Of a stretch of 64,000 nucleotides of DNA, positions 8,101 through 15,560 are shown piece after piece; positions within the stretch are counted from its first letter, which is position 1; each line of letters opens with the position of its first letter. The notes under the pieces were generated by a model. It had not been told where the DNA came from. It searched no databases and saw only the letters and a program-made list of their open reading frames with translations. The stretch comes from JAVBUY01 sp031552735. GTDB taxonomy: Bacteria; Bacillota; Clostridia; Christensenellales; Aristaeellaceae. A program made the translations under genes and the position numbers. The stretch covers positions 44,404 through 108,403 of the forward strand of contig JAVBMF010000012.1 of assembly GCA_031552735.1 (NCBI GenBank), written 5' to 3'.

Positions 8101-8919
8101 TACCAGGGCACGGTCGGCTACCTGCGCGAAGATGTCGCCGATGTGCTCACCATCAAGGAGTTCCAAGCCGAGCTGAAAAAATTGCAGAGCGGTACGTCCA
8201 GCGGCAGCTCCTCCGGTTCGGGCGGCAACACCAATGTCACCATCGGTGGCTCGTCCAGCGGCTTGGCCGACCTACTCGAGTTCGACGACACTTGGACCAA
8301 CAACATGATGAACGGCATGCCGCAGTATAATTCGCCGTCGCCGTCACCCACCGAGACCCCGCTGCCCACCGCGACCCCCGATCCCTTTGGCGCCAACACC
8401 GAGGATCTGTTCCCCTCGATCGAGCCGGTGCCAATCATTGAAACCGAGTCCTCCAGCGGCTTCCCGTTTGGTCTGCTGGCACTGGGTGTGGTGGTGCTTG
8501 GCGGTGGCGCCGCGACCTATGGCGTGATGCTCAGCCAGGCCAACAAGCGCAAGGCTGCCGCGCGCGCCGCCGCGATGCGTCGCCAGCAGGCAGGCCGCAC
8601 GGGTCAGGGTGAAGGCCGCCGCGCTTCCACCGCGCCAGCCGGACACGGAGAAACCGGCACCACCTCCACGGTGCGCCGCGCCACTGACAGCACCAGTCGC
8701 ATCCCGCCGGTTGGCGGCGCGACCACAGGACGCGACGGACAGCCCCGCCGTTTCCCCAGCAATCAGGACGCGCAGCAAAACCCCTATGCGCGGCCGAATG
8801 GTGAGCGCCCGGCGCACCGTCCGACCAACAATGACGACTTGAACACCGACATCGACGCACCGACGCGGCCGCGCCAACCGCGCGCACAACGCCCGCGCGA
8901 TGAGGACCTGGACGTCTAA
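5155..8919 (+). CDS. Membrane-anchored surface protein with about seven SH3b-like repeats
   Basis: A 1,254-residue protein. A signal peptide (residues 1-30, basic start then a hydrophobic run ending in ALAT) leads to a roughly 100-residue domain of unknown type, then about seven bacterial SH3-like units starting near residues 195, 305, 429, 540, 692, 832 and 932. Several carry the hallmark N-L-R-T/K-x-A pattern and the closing G-Y/F-M/L-R-x-D element. They are joined by Pro-rich linkers, two of them tandem repeats. One transmembrane helix at about 1103-1124 is followed by a basic, Arg/Pro-rich tail of about 130 residues with Thr/Ser-rich patches, probably cytoplasmic. SH3b domains usually bind cell-wall peptides, so a wall-sensing or wall-tethering role is plausible. 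The ATG follows AAGGAGG. It is monocistronic: own promoter and terminator. Confidence 0.8.
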   Translation: MEFTRKLHRALAIAMIACMLVMPMTAALATAMLPAVPTPEIPIITLYWDDANNQPVAMPAQYMGLSEDGVPSYWLQIVDPFVAEQRLGSIRFSVSDQGEQDIITPDPTYGINFAEQMDVPLYITNTTAMRTWGLTLSLLPMPTATPEMPPEQQPEPTDVPQQPEQPPEQPQQPPEQPQQPPEQPQQPAEPTAAPQLDTSVRFYAVNPGKANLRTEAGATGDNTIIAAISPDSLLQIDGRINLGGQDWFRVNVLSDGLVGFMRGDLVSQISDEEANRRLNPPQAEPTPEPQPDPQPEPTEAPAAPQLDTSVQFYAVTAKKANLRTEAGATTDNTIIAAIEPGTLLHVAGMIHIGEYDWYQATVAITQQVGFMRGDLITQITDEQAQQLLATPTPEATAEPTPEPVVTEEPTPEPVVTEEPTAEPEEPTVGELDTSFTGYALTNANKVRVRTEAGGTTDSTVLTQLDKGAFVEITGKQSIPPYDWYQVTLHAEGFEGQTGYMRNDLVTQISAEEAAPYLPKPAHVMSASMQAQTAQPSPDPLYIGYALTVTKENAVLSPLMPTPAMDSGSMISALPGEVLVYVNGSETVNEQLWYNVTLKDGTDVIGWMLATDLTPITEEQAQDYLPAEPTAEPTAEPTAEPTAEPSAEPSAEPSAEPSAEPSAEPTTEPSAEPSAEPTTEPVTEPTAEPEAGVIEHFGRTNKPGVNLRASMSTGQNVVETLKNGTVVWMAELQKSGKAYWYRVTVMNDDGTQGKSGYIQAEYVTQMSPAEEVAYYDTQPKPPTPAPTDAPTPTPAPTTAAPTQTVGPTPTGTVVPTVEPSPTPSAAPTATPLPYNNYAMIVKDNVPVRTSPSNDAAISNILPNNTVVFIYSQAYNKETGELWHLVVRNGDWGYVRGDMLRYMTYSEIQGYLNSLSTPVPTPGTTPAPINNNGLSSYAQVFGNSTNLRKTASSKATVLKKLSKDALVLVLGTVEAENYTWYKADYQGTVGYLREDVADVLTIKEFQAELKKLQSGTSSGSSSGSGGNTNVTIGGSSSGLADLLEFDDTWTNNMMNGMPQYNSPSPSPTETPLPTATPDPFGANTEDLFPSIEPVPIIETESSSGFPFGLLALGVVVLGGGAATYGVMLSQANKRKAAARAAAMRRQQAGRTGQGEGRRASTAPAGHGETGTTSTVRRATDSTSRIPPVGGATTGRDGQPRRFPSNQDAQQNPYARPNGERPAHRPTNNDDLNTDIDAPTRPRQPRAQRPRDEDLDV
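5650..5712 (+). repeat. Three tandem 21-base units coding PPEQPQQ
   Basis: Units at 5650-5670, 5671-5691 and 5692-5712 encode the same seven residues with synonymous differences. They form part of the first Pro/Gln linker of the SH3-repeat protein. Confidence 0.9.
7030..7221 (+). repeat. Sixteen tandem 12-base units coding AEPT/AEPS-type linker
   Basis: In-frame 12-base units encode x-E-P-x sixteen times (mostly AEPT and AEPS) between SH3-like repeats 4 and 5. Such a tract is prone to length change by slippage; copy number changes would alter the linker length without breaking the frame. Confidence 0.9.
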
Positions 8920-8945
8920 AATCTTTTGCGCAAGCAAGACACCCA

Positions 8946-8982
8946 ATGCCCCGCGTCTTTCACAAGGCGCGGGGCATTTTTG
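8946..8982 (+). terminator. Intrinsic terminator of the SH3-repeat gene
   Basis: A 10-bp GC-rich stem (ATGCCCCGCG / CGCGGGGCAT) with an 12-base loop is followed by five T, 27 bases after the stop codon. Confidence 0.9.
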
Positions 8983-9098
8983 CTACCAGGGACACACGTT
9001 CCGGCAAAACAGCATCCTTTTTATTGCCAAATCAATCTGTTTTGCAGCATCGATTCTTTGTGATAGCAAAATAAAGTGACAGTTCTTTCACAAAAGGC

Positions 9099-9127
9099 TT
9101 GCATTCGGCGCACACAATGCGCATAAT
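9099..9127 (+). promoter_or_regulatory. Promoter of serC-serA
   Basis: TTGCAT at 9099-9104 and CATAAT at 9122-9127 are 17 bases apart. The predicted transcript would have a short leader of about 30 bases, so no riboswitch or leader-peptide control is apparent. Confidence 0.7.
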
Positions 9128-9164
9128 TAGGGTTAATACCAAGCGCATAAAGGAGGAAACGCCT

Positions 9165-10250
9165 ATGGACAGAGTGTATAATTTTTCGCCCGGCCCATCG
9201 ATGCTGCCGCTTCCCGTGCTGGAGAAAGCGCAGCGCGAACTGTCTTGTTATGGCAACACCGGTATGTCGGTGATGGAAATGAGCCATCGCTCCAAAATGT
9301 ACTTGGAGATTTACGAGCAGTCCGTTGCGCTGCTGCGTAAATTGATGGATATTCCCGACGAATACGCGGTGCTCATGCTGCAAGGCGGTGCCACACAGCA
9401 GTTTTCTGCCGTGCCGCTGAATCTGCTCAAGCAGGACGGTAGCGCCGACTATGTGGATAGCGGAAACTTTGCGCACCTGGCCGCCGAAGAAGCCAAGCGC
9501 TATGGCAGCATTCGCGTGGTTGCCTCCTCGCGCAATGAGAATTATCGCTTTATCCCCGCCATGCATACGCAGATGTTTGATCCGAACGCGGATTATTTCC
9601 ACATCACCACCAACAACACGATCTACGGCACGCGCTTTACCAAGCTGCCCGATGTGGGCCGCGTGCCGCTGGTTGCCGACATGTCGTCCAACATCCTCTC
9701 CGAGGTATACGACGTGCGCAAGTTTGGCGTCATCTACGCTGGCGCGCAAAAGAACATCGGTCCTGCCGGGCTTTGCGTGGTCATCGTGCGCCGCGATCTG
9801 TTGGGCCGCGCGCATCCGCTGTGCCCCAAACTGCTGGACTGGCAGGTCGAGACCGACAGCGACAGCATGTACAACACGCCGAACACCTATGGCATCTACA
9901 TGGCAAAGCTGTGCTTTGAGTGGCTGCGCGATCAGGGCGGCGTTCCCGCGATGGAGGAAATAAACATCGCCAAGGCGCATATGCTCTACAGCTTCATTGA
10001 CCAGAGCGGCCTGTTCAAAGGCACCGCGCTGCCCGCCGACCGCTCGCGCATGAATGTGACTTTTGTCACCGGCGACGAGGCGCTGGACGACAAGTTTATC
10101 AAGGAGGCCGCCAAGGCTGGTCTGGTCAACCTGAAAGGGCACCGCACTGTCGGCGGCATGCGCGCCAGCATCTACAACGCCATGCCGGTGGACGGCGTGC
10201 GCGCGCTGGTCGATTTCATGAAGCAGTTTGAGCTGGACAACGCGAAGTAA
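9165..10250 (+). CDS. serC: Phosphoserine aminotransferase
   Basis: 361 residues, the normal length for SerC. It catalyses the PLP-dependent transamination between 3-phosphohydroxypyruvate and glutamate, giving 3-phosphoserine, the second step of serine synthesis. Recognisable blocks are the N-terminal NFSPGPSMLP, MEMSHRS, QGGATQQF, the lysine motif GAQKNIGPAG that holds PLP, and a C-terminal VGGMRASIYNAM. The ATG at 9165 follows AAAGGAGG. It is followed after 27 bases by serA, so the two are an operon. Confidence 0.97.
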   Translation: MDRVYNFSPGPSMLPLPVLEKAQRELSCYGNTGMSVMEMSHRSKMYLEIYEQSVALLRKLMDIPDEYAVLMLQGGATQQFSAVPLNLLKQDGSADYVDSGNFAHLAAEEAKRYGSIRVVASSRNENYRFIPAMHTQMFDPNADYFHITTNNTIYGTRFTKLPDVGRVPLVADMSSNILSEVYDVRKFGVIYAGAQKNIGPAGLCVVIVRRDLLGRAHPLCPKLLDWQVETDSDSMYNTPNTYGIYMAKLCFEWLRDQGGVPAMEEINIAKAHMLYSFIDQSGLFKGTALPADRSRMNVTFVTGDEALDDKFIKEAAKAGLVNLKGHRTVGGMRASIYNAMPVDGVRALVDFMKQFELDNAK

Positions 10251-10277
10251 ATCATAAAAAACAAAGGAGGCGACCTT

Positions 10278-11450
10278 ATGTACCGCATACAAACGCTCAA
10301 CGAGATTTCTGACGCCATCTACCAGAGCTTGGACGCCTCCTTCTCCGTCAAGGCGGACGAGCCCGCGCCTGATGCCATCTTGGTGCGCAGCGCCGACATG
10401 CACAGTCTGGAGCTGTCCGGCAGTGTGCTGGCCATCGGCCGCGCAGGCGCCGGTGTCAACAACATTCCGCTGGACGCGTGCAGTCAGGCGGGCATCTGCG
10501 TGTTCAACACGCCGGGCGCCAACGCCAACGCGGTGTGCGAGCTGGTGATGGCGGGCATGCTGCTGGCCAGCCGCGATATCGTCGGCGGCATTGCCTGGGC
10601 ACAGGGACTCAAAGGGCAGCCCGATGTGCCCAAGCAGGTCGAGAAGGGAAAGAGCGCCTTTGTCGGGCCGGAACTGCGCGGCAAAAAACTGGGCATCATC
10701 GGTCTGGGCGCGATCGGCGTGCTGGTGGCCAATGCCGCCACTGCCATGGGCATGGACGTGGTCGGCTTTGACCCGGCGATCTCGGTGGAGCATGCGTGGC
10801 GACTGTCGCGCAGTGTCCACCGCGCCACCAGCCTGGATGAGCTGCTGGCCGCCAGCGACTACGTTACCGTGCATATCCCGCTCAACGACAAAACGCGCGG
10901 CACCTTTGGCGCTGACACACTGCGCAAGATGAAGCGCGGCGCGACGTTGCTGAATTTCTCTCGCGCCGAGCTGGTGGATGGGCCCGCCTTGCGTGCCGCG
11001 CTTGACGCGGGCGTGCTGCGCGCCTATGTGGTGGATTTTCCAACCGACGACATGCTGGGCGTCCAAGGCGTTCTGCCGATCCCGCATCTGGGCGCTTCGA
11101 CGCCCGAGTCGGAGGACAACTGCGCCGCAATGGCCGCTGCCGAGCTGCGCGATTACCTTGAGCAGGGCATCATCCGAAACAGCGTGAATCTGCCCGATAC
11201 CGAGCTGTCCATCATGCAGCGACCGCGCGTCACGGTCATCCACCAGAACGTCCCCAATATGCTGGGCGCGATTACCGCAGTGGTTGGCAGCATGGGGCTA
11301 AACATCTCCGACATGACCAACCGTTCGCGAGGCGCGATGGCTTATACCGTGTTGGATATGGACAGCATGGGCGATACTGCCGAAGTCGAACGCAGCATCC
11401 GCGCCATTGAAGGCGTGATTCGCGTGCGGGTGCTTACGCCGGGCGCATAA
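10278..11450 (+). CDS. serA: D-3-phosphoglycerate dehydrogenase with ACT domain
   Basis: 390 residues. It oxidises 3-phosphoglycerate to 3-phosphohydroxypyruvate with NAD, the first committed step of serine synthesis. The Rossmann motif GLGAIGVLVANAA, the acid region of the cofactor loop ending in GFDP, and the catalytic-His block IPHLGASTPESEDN are all visible. The last ~75 residues (from about RPRVTVIHQNVPNM) form an ACT domain, which in this family often mediates serine feedback inhibition. It belongs to the shorter SerA type without the intervening ASB domain. ATG follows AAAGGAGG. The order serC-serA is common in Clostridia. Confidence 0.96.
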   Translation: MYRIQTLNEISDAIYQSLDASFSVKADEPAPDAILVRSADMHSLELSGSVLAIGRAGAGVNNIPLDACSQAGICVFNTPGANANAVCELVMAGMLLASRDIVGGIAWAQGLKGQPDVPKQVEKGKSAFVGPELRGKKLGIIGLGAIGVLVANAATAMGMDVVGFDPAISVEHAWRLSRSVHRATSLDELLAASDYVTVHIPLNDKTRGTFGADTLRKMKRGATLLNFSRAELVDGPALRAALDAGVLRAYVVDFPTDDMLGVQGVLPIPHLGASTPESEDNCAAMAAAELRDYLEQGIIRNSVNLPDTELSIMQRPRVTVIHQNVPNMLGAITAVVGSMGLNISDMTNRSRGAMAYTVLDMDSMGDTAEVERSIRAIEGVIRVRVLTPGA

Positions 11451-11464
11451 TAGCACATACACAT

Positions 11465-11489
11465 GCCAGCCCTTCGGGCTGGCTTTTTT
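11465..11489 (+). terminator. Intrinsic terminator of serC-serA
   Basis: GCCAGCCC, TTCG-containing loop, GGGCTGGC-type stem followed by six T, 15 bases after the serA stop. Confidence 0.92.
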
Positions 11490-11572
11490 ATGGTATAATA
11501 ACCTCGCGCAACGGTGCACAAAAAGCGAGGCAGTTGTGCCTCCCCGATGATAAGATGTACACAGGTGATCGC

Positions 11573-12432
11573 ATGCAGTGGGTGCATAACCTGAACGAGG
11601 CCATCCGGTATATCGAGGCGCACTTGGAGGACGGCGTGGGCTATGCCGCGCTGGCACGCATCGCGCACTGTCCGTGTATCATTTTCAGCGGATGTTCTCC
11701 TATCTGGCCGATGTATCGCTGGCCACATACATCAGCAGGCGCAAGATGTCGCGCGCGGCGGTTGACCTGCAAAGCGGCATGAAGGTTCTAGATGTGTCGC
11801 TCAAATACGGCTACGATTCGCCTACGGCGTTCAATCGCGCGTTTCAAAGTGTGCATGGCACGGCCCCTTCCGACGCCAAGGTGGGCGGTGTGCCACTCAA
11901 AGCCTATCCGCCGATCAGCTTCAGAATCACCATCAAAGGAGAGAGTGAAATGAATTACCGCATTGAGAGAAAAGACGCGTTCCGCATGGTAGGTCTGACG
12001 GAGCGCTTCGTCTTTGGCGATGAGCAGTCTATGCGCGAGATCCCGCTGTTCTGGCAGCGCGCCGCGGAACAAGGCGCCTTTGGGCAACTGCTGCCAATGA
12101 TGAATCAGCCGCCGTTTGGCCTGCTGGGCGTCAGCCACGGCATGACCGAAAACGGGTTTGACTATTCTATCGCGGTCAGCACCACCGCGCCAGCGCCGGA
12201 GGGCCTGACCGAGATCCTCGCACCAGCCTGTACCTGGGCGGTTTTCGAAAGCGTCGGCCCAATCCCGGAAACCCTTCAGGCGCTGCAAAAACGCATCATG
12301 ACCGAGTGGCTGCCCACCTCGGGCTACGAATATGCCGATGCGCCGGACATTGAGGTGTATTCCGATGGGGACATGCGCGCGGAGAACTACCGCTGCGAAG
12401 TGTGGCTGCCGGTCAAAAAGGCGGAAATCTGA
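11573..12432 (+). pseudogene. AraC-type regulator with GyrI-like effector domain, frameshifted
   Basis: Two frames together encode one protein of about 285 residues. The first (from ATG 11573, MQWVHNLNEAIRYIEAHLED) is the start of an AraC HTH domain and runs to ALARIAHC. The second (from about 11672) continues as VYHFQRMFSYLADV and completes the two helix-turn-helix units, then a GyrI-like small-molecule-binding domain (about MNYRIERKDAFRMVGL to the stop at 12432). The frames join by restoring one base near 11669-11671 (CAC TGT tCC GTG), so a single deletion explains the break. Left as is, the first frame ends at 11780-11782. An internal start with AAGGAGAG before ATG 11950 could still make the effector domain alone. 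It may be a real pseudogene or a base-calling error. Confidence 0.8.
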
Positions 12433-12450
12433 GAAATGTGCGCACCCTGA

Positions 12451-12484
12451 GCGAACTGATTCCACGGAATCGGTTCGCTTTTTG
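12451..12484 (+). terminator. Strong intrinsic terminator
   Basis: A 13-bp stem (GCGAACTGATTCC with GGAATCGGTTCGC, one G-U pair) with a very short loop, followed by five T. It ends the AraC-type gene and isolates the polysaccharide locus. Confidence 0.93.
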
Positions 12485-12628
12485 CATTGATACGCATACA
12501 ACACCAGAGCGCAAAGCACAAGAAACAGCAAGCGTTTTTCTTGCCAGATCCGTTGCCGAAATGAATGGGCGTGAAACGCTTCCGCATAAAGATTGCAAGC
12601 CACAGCCCCTGCTCAGCTTGCCATCGGA

Positions 12629-12657
12629 TTGACACAATAACCCGAAAATGATATCAT
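12629..12657 (+). promoter_or_regulatory. Promoter of the polysaccharide locus
   Basis: TTGACA at 12629-12634 and TATCAT at 12652-12657, 17-base spacing. It is the only good promoter I see upstream of the exporter genes and points into them. Confidence 0.8.
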
Positions 12658-13060
12658 TTAACTATCCATAAAAATGTGCGTTTGCGCTGTTTTGTGCGAT
12701 ACCGCGCTTCTGAAAGGCAGTTTCCCAAGCAAGAAGCGCTTGAAATGTGTTTTCGTGCTGTTCAAAACATTGCGTCAAGTGGTCGCGTCAGGCGGCAGGT
12801 AACGCAACCCACAAGGCAGGCCACATGCTACGAATCCACACCTTTTTAATCCGACACTTGCTGTACGCAATGGTCAGCCCTGCAGCACCAACAAATGGGG
12901 ACAGGAGATTGAACTCGATGCGTGAGCCGGTTCTCTGGGACTGCCATATTCAATCAGGCTGAACGTTTTCGTGTGCTCGACGGGAATCGGTTTCCGATCA
13001 TTTATTTATAGAAATATTTTTTTGCAATCAGCAGCAGACGCTACTGGATGAGGATGGACA
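12658..13060 (+). other. Long untranslated leader before the exporter genes
   Basis: About 400 bases separate the promoter from the first convincing start codon at 13061. I see no gene with a ribosome site here, and no riboswitch motif I can name. Short frames (for example 12747-12962) lack support. A leader this long before a ~19-kb polysaccharide operon could host an antitermination signal. Confidence 0.45.
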
Positions 13061-13861
13061 ATGAAAAGAGCAATCAAGAGCATCAAGACATACTGGAACA
13101 ATTTTCATCAGTACAAAGACTTGCTTCGCTTGCTAGTGCTTCGCGATATCAAGATCAAGTATCGCAGAAGCTTTCTGGGGTACGTCTGGAGTGTGCTGAA
13201 TCCACTGCTGACCATGCTGGTCATGTGGGTAGTGTTCTCTAATCTATTCCGGTTTCAGATCGAAAATTTCCCGGTGTACTTATTGACAGGCCAAGTGCTG
13301 TTCGGCTTTATGTCGGAGTCCACCGGCTTTTCAATGGGCTCGATTACGGGCAATGCGGGACTGTTGAAGAAGACTTATATTCCTAAATACATTTTTCCTG
13401 TCGCAAAGGTGACCAGTTCGCTCGTGAATCTGCTGTTTTCTTTGGCGGCGCTGCTTGTTGTGATCCTCATCACGGGTTTGCCCCTTACGACGAGGATGCT
13501 GCTGTTCTGGGTACCGATTGTGCAGCTCTATTTCTTCTGCATTGGATTGGGGCTTTTTCTGGCACAGGGCACCGTATTCTTTCGGGACTTGCAATACCTG
13601 TGGGGCGTATGGATGACCGCTTGGACGTATCTGACGCCGCTCTTCTATCCCGTCAACATCATGCCGGAGGTTCTGCAAAGGATCATCAAGGTGTGCAACC
13701 CGATGTACGCGTATATCGCGCAGTTCCGCGATATTGTCTTGCTGAATGTCCCATCCGGGTACAGCATCATTTTGGCTGGTCTGGGTTGGTCCATGATTGC
13801 AATGCTGCTGGGTATCTGGACGTTTAAGCGCAATCAGGACCGCTTCATTCTATATATTTGA
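13061..13861 (+). CDS. ABC-2 type polysaccharide exporter, permease subunit
   Basis: 266 residues with about six membrane helices and the features of the Wzm/TagG/RfbD group: an amphipathic N-terminus, the LRDIKIKYRRSFLGYVWSVLNP interfacial block before TM1 and a short C-terminal tail ending RFILYI. In this family the permease dimer pairs with an ATPase to move an undecaprenyl-linked glycan across the membrane. The ATPase gene starts 7 bases downstream. GAGGA-type ribosome site 6 bases before the ATG. No gene symbol is given because wzm, tagG and rfbD all denote this family. Confidence 0.92.
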   Translation: MKRAIKSIKTYWNNFHQYKDLLRLLVLRDIKIKYRRSFLGYVWSVLNPLLTMLVMWVVFSNLFRFQIENFPVYLLTGQVLFGFMSESTGFSMGSITGNAGLLKKTYIPKYIFPVAKVTSSLVNLLFSLAALLVVILITGLPLTTRMLLFWVPIVQLYFFCIGLGLFLAQGTVFFRDLQYLWGVWMTAWTYLTPLFYPVNIMPEVLQRIIKVCNPMYAYIAQFRDIVLLNVPSGYSIILAGLGWSMIAMLLGIWTFKRNQDRFILYI

Positions 13862-13868
13862 GGTTAGT

Positions 13869-14609
13869 ATGGAAGAAAAACATGTCGTCAGCGTTCGTCA
13901 CGCGACCGTTCAGTTCAATCTGGCAACTGAAAAAGTGTATAGCATCAAGGAATATGTGATCAAAGCGATCAAGGGTGAACTGATGTTCCAAGAGTTTCTG
14001 GCGCTCCAAGACATTGATTTGCAGATTTGCAAAGGCGAGTCCTGGGGATTTGTCGGATCGAATGGTGCGGGCAAATCCACCCTGCTAAAACTGATTTGCG
14101 GCATTTTGAAGCCCTATCAGGGCGAAGTGGCCGTGCGCGGCAGCATCGCGCCGCTGATTGAGTTGGGCGCAGGTTTTGACCAGGAAATGACCGCCCGGGA
14201 GAACGTTTTCCTCAATGGCGCTATCCTGGGCCACTCGGAGAAGTATATGAAGGAGCATTTTGATGAAATCGTGGATTTTGCCGAGATCCGGGATTTCTTG
14301 GATGTGCCGATCAAAAACTTCTCGTCCGGTATGACCGCAAGACTTGGATTTGCCATTGCCACCACCGTGCGGCCCGATATCTTGATTGTGGATGAAATCC
14401 TCGCAGTGGGCGACCACGCGTTCCAGCAGAAATGCAACAAGCGCATGGAAGAGATGTTCGGCGGCGGCACCACCTTGATTTTTGTGTCGCACAGCATTGA
14501 GCAAGTGCAACGGCTTTGCAGCCACGCGCTGTGGCTTGACCATGGCCGCGCGATTATGTCCGGAAACGCCAAGGAAGTCTGTGATGCGTACATGGCGGCG
14601 AAGGGGTGA
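13869..14609 (+). CDS. ABC-2 type polysaccharide exporter, ATPase subunit
   Basis: 246 residues. Walker A (GSNGAGKST), the LSGGQ-like signature in the degenerate form usual for Wzt/TagH (KNFSSGMTARLGFA), Walker B with catalytic Glu (ILIVDEILAVGD) and the switch His (VSHS) are all present. The N-terminal VSVRHATVQF and the Y-S-I-K-E-Y-V segment are typical of this exporter class. The protein stops soon after the ATPase core, so it lacks the C-terminal carbohydrate-binding domain found in Wzt proteins that read a terminal glycan modification. That suggests chain length is not set by a Wzt-type cap recognition. It overlaps the next gene's ribosome site. Confidence 0.93.
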   Translation: MEEKHVVSVRHATVQFNLATEKVYSIKEYVIKAIKGELMFQEFLALQDIDLQICKGESWGFVGSNGAGKSTLLKLICGILKPYQGEVAVRGSIAPLIELGAGFDQEMTARENVFLNGAILGHSEKYMKEHFDEIVDFAEIRDFLDVPIKNFSSGMTARLGFAIATTVRPDILIVDEILAVGDHAFQQKCNKRMEEMFGGGTTLIFVSHSIEQVQRLCSHALWLDHGRAIMSGNAKEVCDAYMAAKG

Positions 14610-14611
14610 AT

Positions 14612-15553
14612 ATGGCAGAGCGATCCATATCTATTCTTATGGCGACATACAATGGCGAGCGGTACGTGGCCGAGCAGCTGGATGCGCTGTTCGGCCAGTC
14701 TATGCAGGACTTCGACTTGTATGTTCGGGACGATTGCTCCACGGACGGCACCGTCCGGGTTCTGCGCGGCTACGAGCAGCGGTATCCCGGGCGGATCCAT
14801 GTGGTCGTCAATCAGCAGAATAGTGGCTCCGCCAAAACCAATTTTATGCGGCTGATTCTGGAACACAAGAATGCGTATGTGATGCTTTGCGATCAGGACG
14901 ACGTATGGCAGCCCGACAAGATCGAGCGAGAACTAAAGGCGATGCGCGATGCGGAAAAGGAGTTTGGGCAGGATACGCCATTGCTGCTGCATACCGATCT
15001 GCAGGTTGCGGACGAGCATCTGCATACACGTCCGGCATCGTTCCGGGAAATGGAGAAACTGCACTACGAACTGAACACACTAAACCGCTTGCTGGTGCAG
15101 AACATCGTGACCGGCTGCACGGCAATGATGAACAGGGCGCTGGCGGACAAAATTTGTGAAATGCCCGACTTCTGTATGATGCACGATTGGTGGCTGGCAT
15201 TGGTGGCGTCGGTGTTTGGGAAAATCGTATCAATGGAGGCGTATCGTTCGGTCCTATACCGGCAGCACAGCGCGAATCAGATCGGCGCGGAAAAAGCACT
15301 CTCCATGGGGTATTTTGCGCGCAGGTTGCAGCGTGCCAAGGCGGTCCGCACGAAACTATGGTCCACTTGCCAACAGGCGGCCTGCTTTGAAAGCTGCTTC
15401 GCCAATCAACTTCCTCGCGACGCGCGTGACATGCTTTGCGCGTATGCCCGTGTGCCGTCGGTTTCAAAGCTGGAACGGATCAGGACACTGGTCAGATATC
15501 GCATTTGGAAGCATGGCTTTCTGCGGAGCATGGGACAGATGATCTACATATAG
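14612..15553 (+). CDS. Family 2 glycosyltransferase, rhamnosyltransferase-like
   Basis: 313 residues. The GT-A fold of family 2 is clear: ISILMATYNGERYVAEQL, then DLYVRDDCSTDGT and the LCDQDDVWQPDKIE metal-binding block. The last form (DQDDVW) is characteristic of the RfbF/RgpB-like rhamnosyltransferases, which fits the dTDP-rhamnose genes downstream. A later acidic site lies in the MMHDWWLA motif. The ATG at 14612 has AAGGGG 5 bases upstream; a GTG at 14606 overlapping the ABC stop is an alternative. The acceptor is unknown. Confidence 0.88.
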   Translation: MAERSISILMATYNGERYVAEQLDALFGQSMQDFDLYVRDDCSTDGTVRVLRGYEQRYPGRIHVVVNQQNSGSAKTNFMRLILEHKNAYVMLCDQDDVWQPDKIERELKAMRDAEKEFGQDTPLLLHTDLQVADEHLHTRPASFREMEKLHYELNTLNRLLVQNIVTGCTAMMNRALADKICEMPDFCMMHDWWLALVASVFGKIVSMEAYRSVLYRQHSANQIGAEKALSMGYFARRLQRAKAVRTKLWSTCQQAACFESCFANQLPRDARDMLCAYARVPSVSKLERIRTLVRYRIWKHGFLRSMGQMIYI

Positions 15554-15560
15554 GAGGACA

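Noticed and set aside
5290..8166. 958-codon open frame antisense to the SH3-repeat gene
   Set aside because: Gly/Arg-rich product made by reading the Pro/Glu repeats backwards; no start signal and no family.
9021..11243. 740-codon open frame antisense to serC-serA
   Set aside because: Spans two real genes and their intergenic region; no ribosome site; His/Gln/Arg-rich shadow.
12402..12632. Short plus-strand frame after the AraC-type gene
   Set aside because: Passes through the terminator at 12451-12484 and has no start signal.
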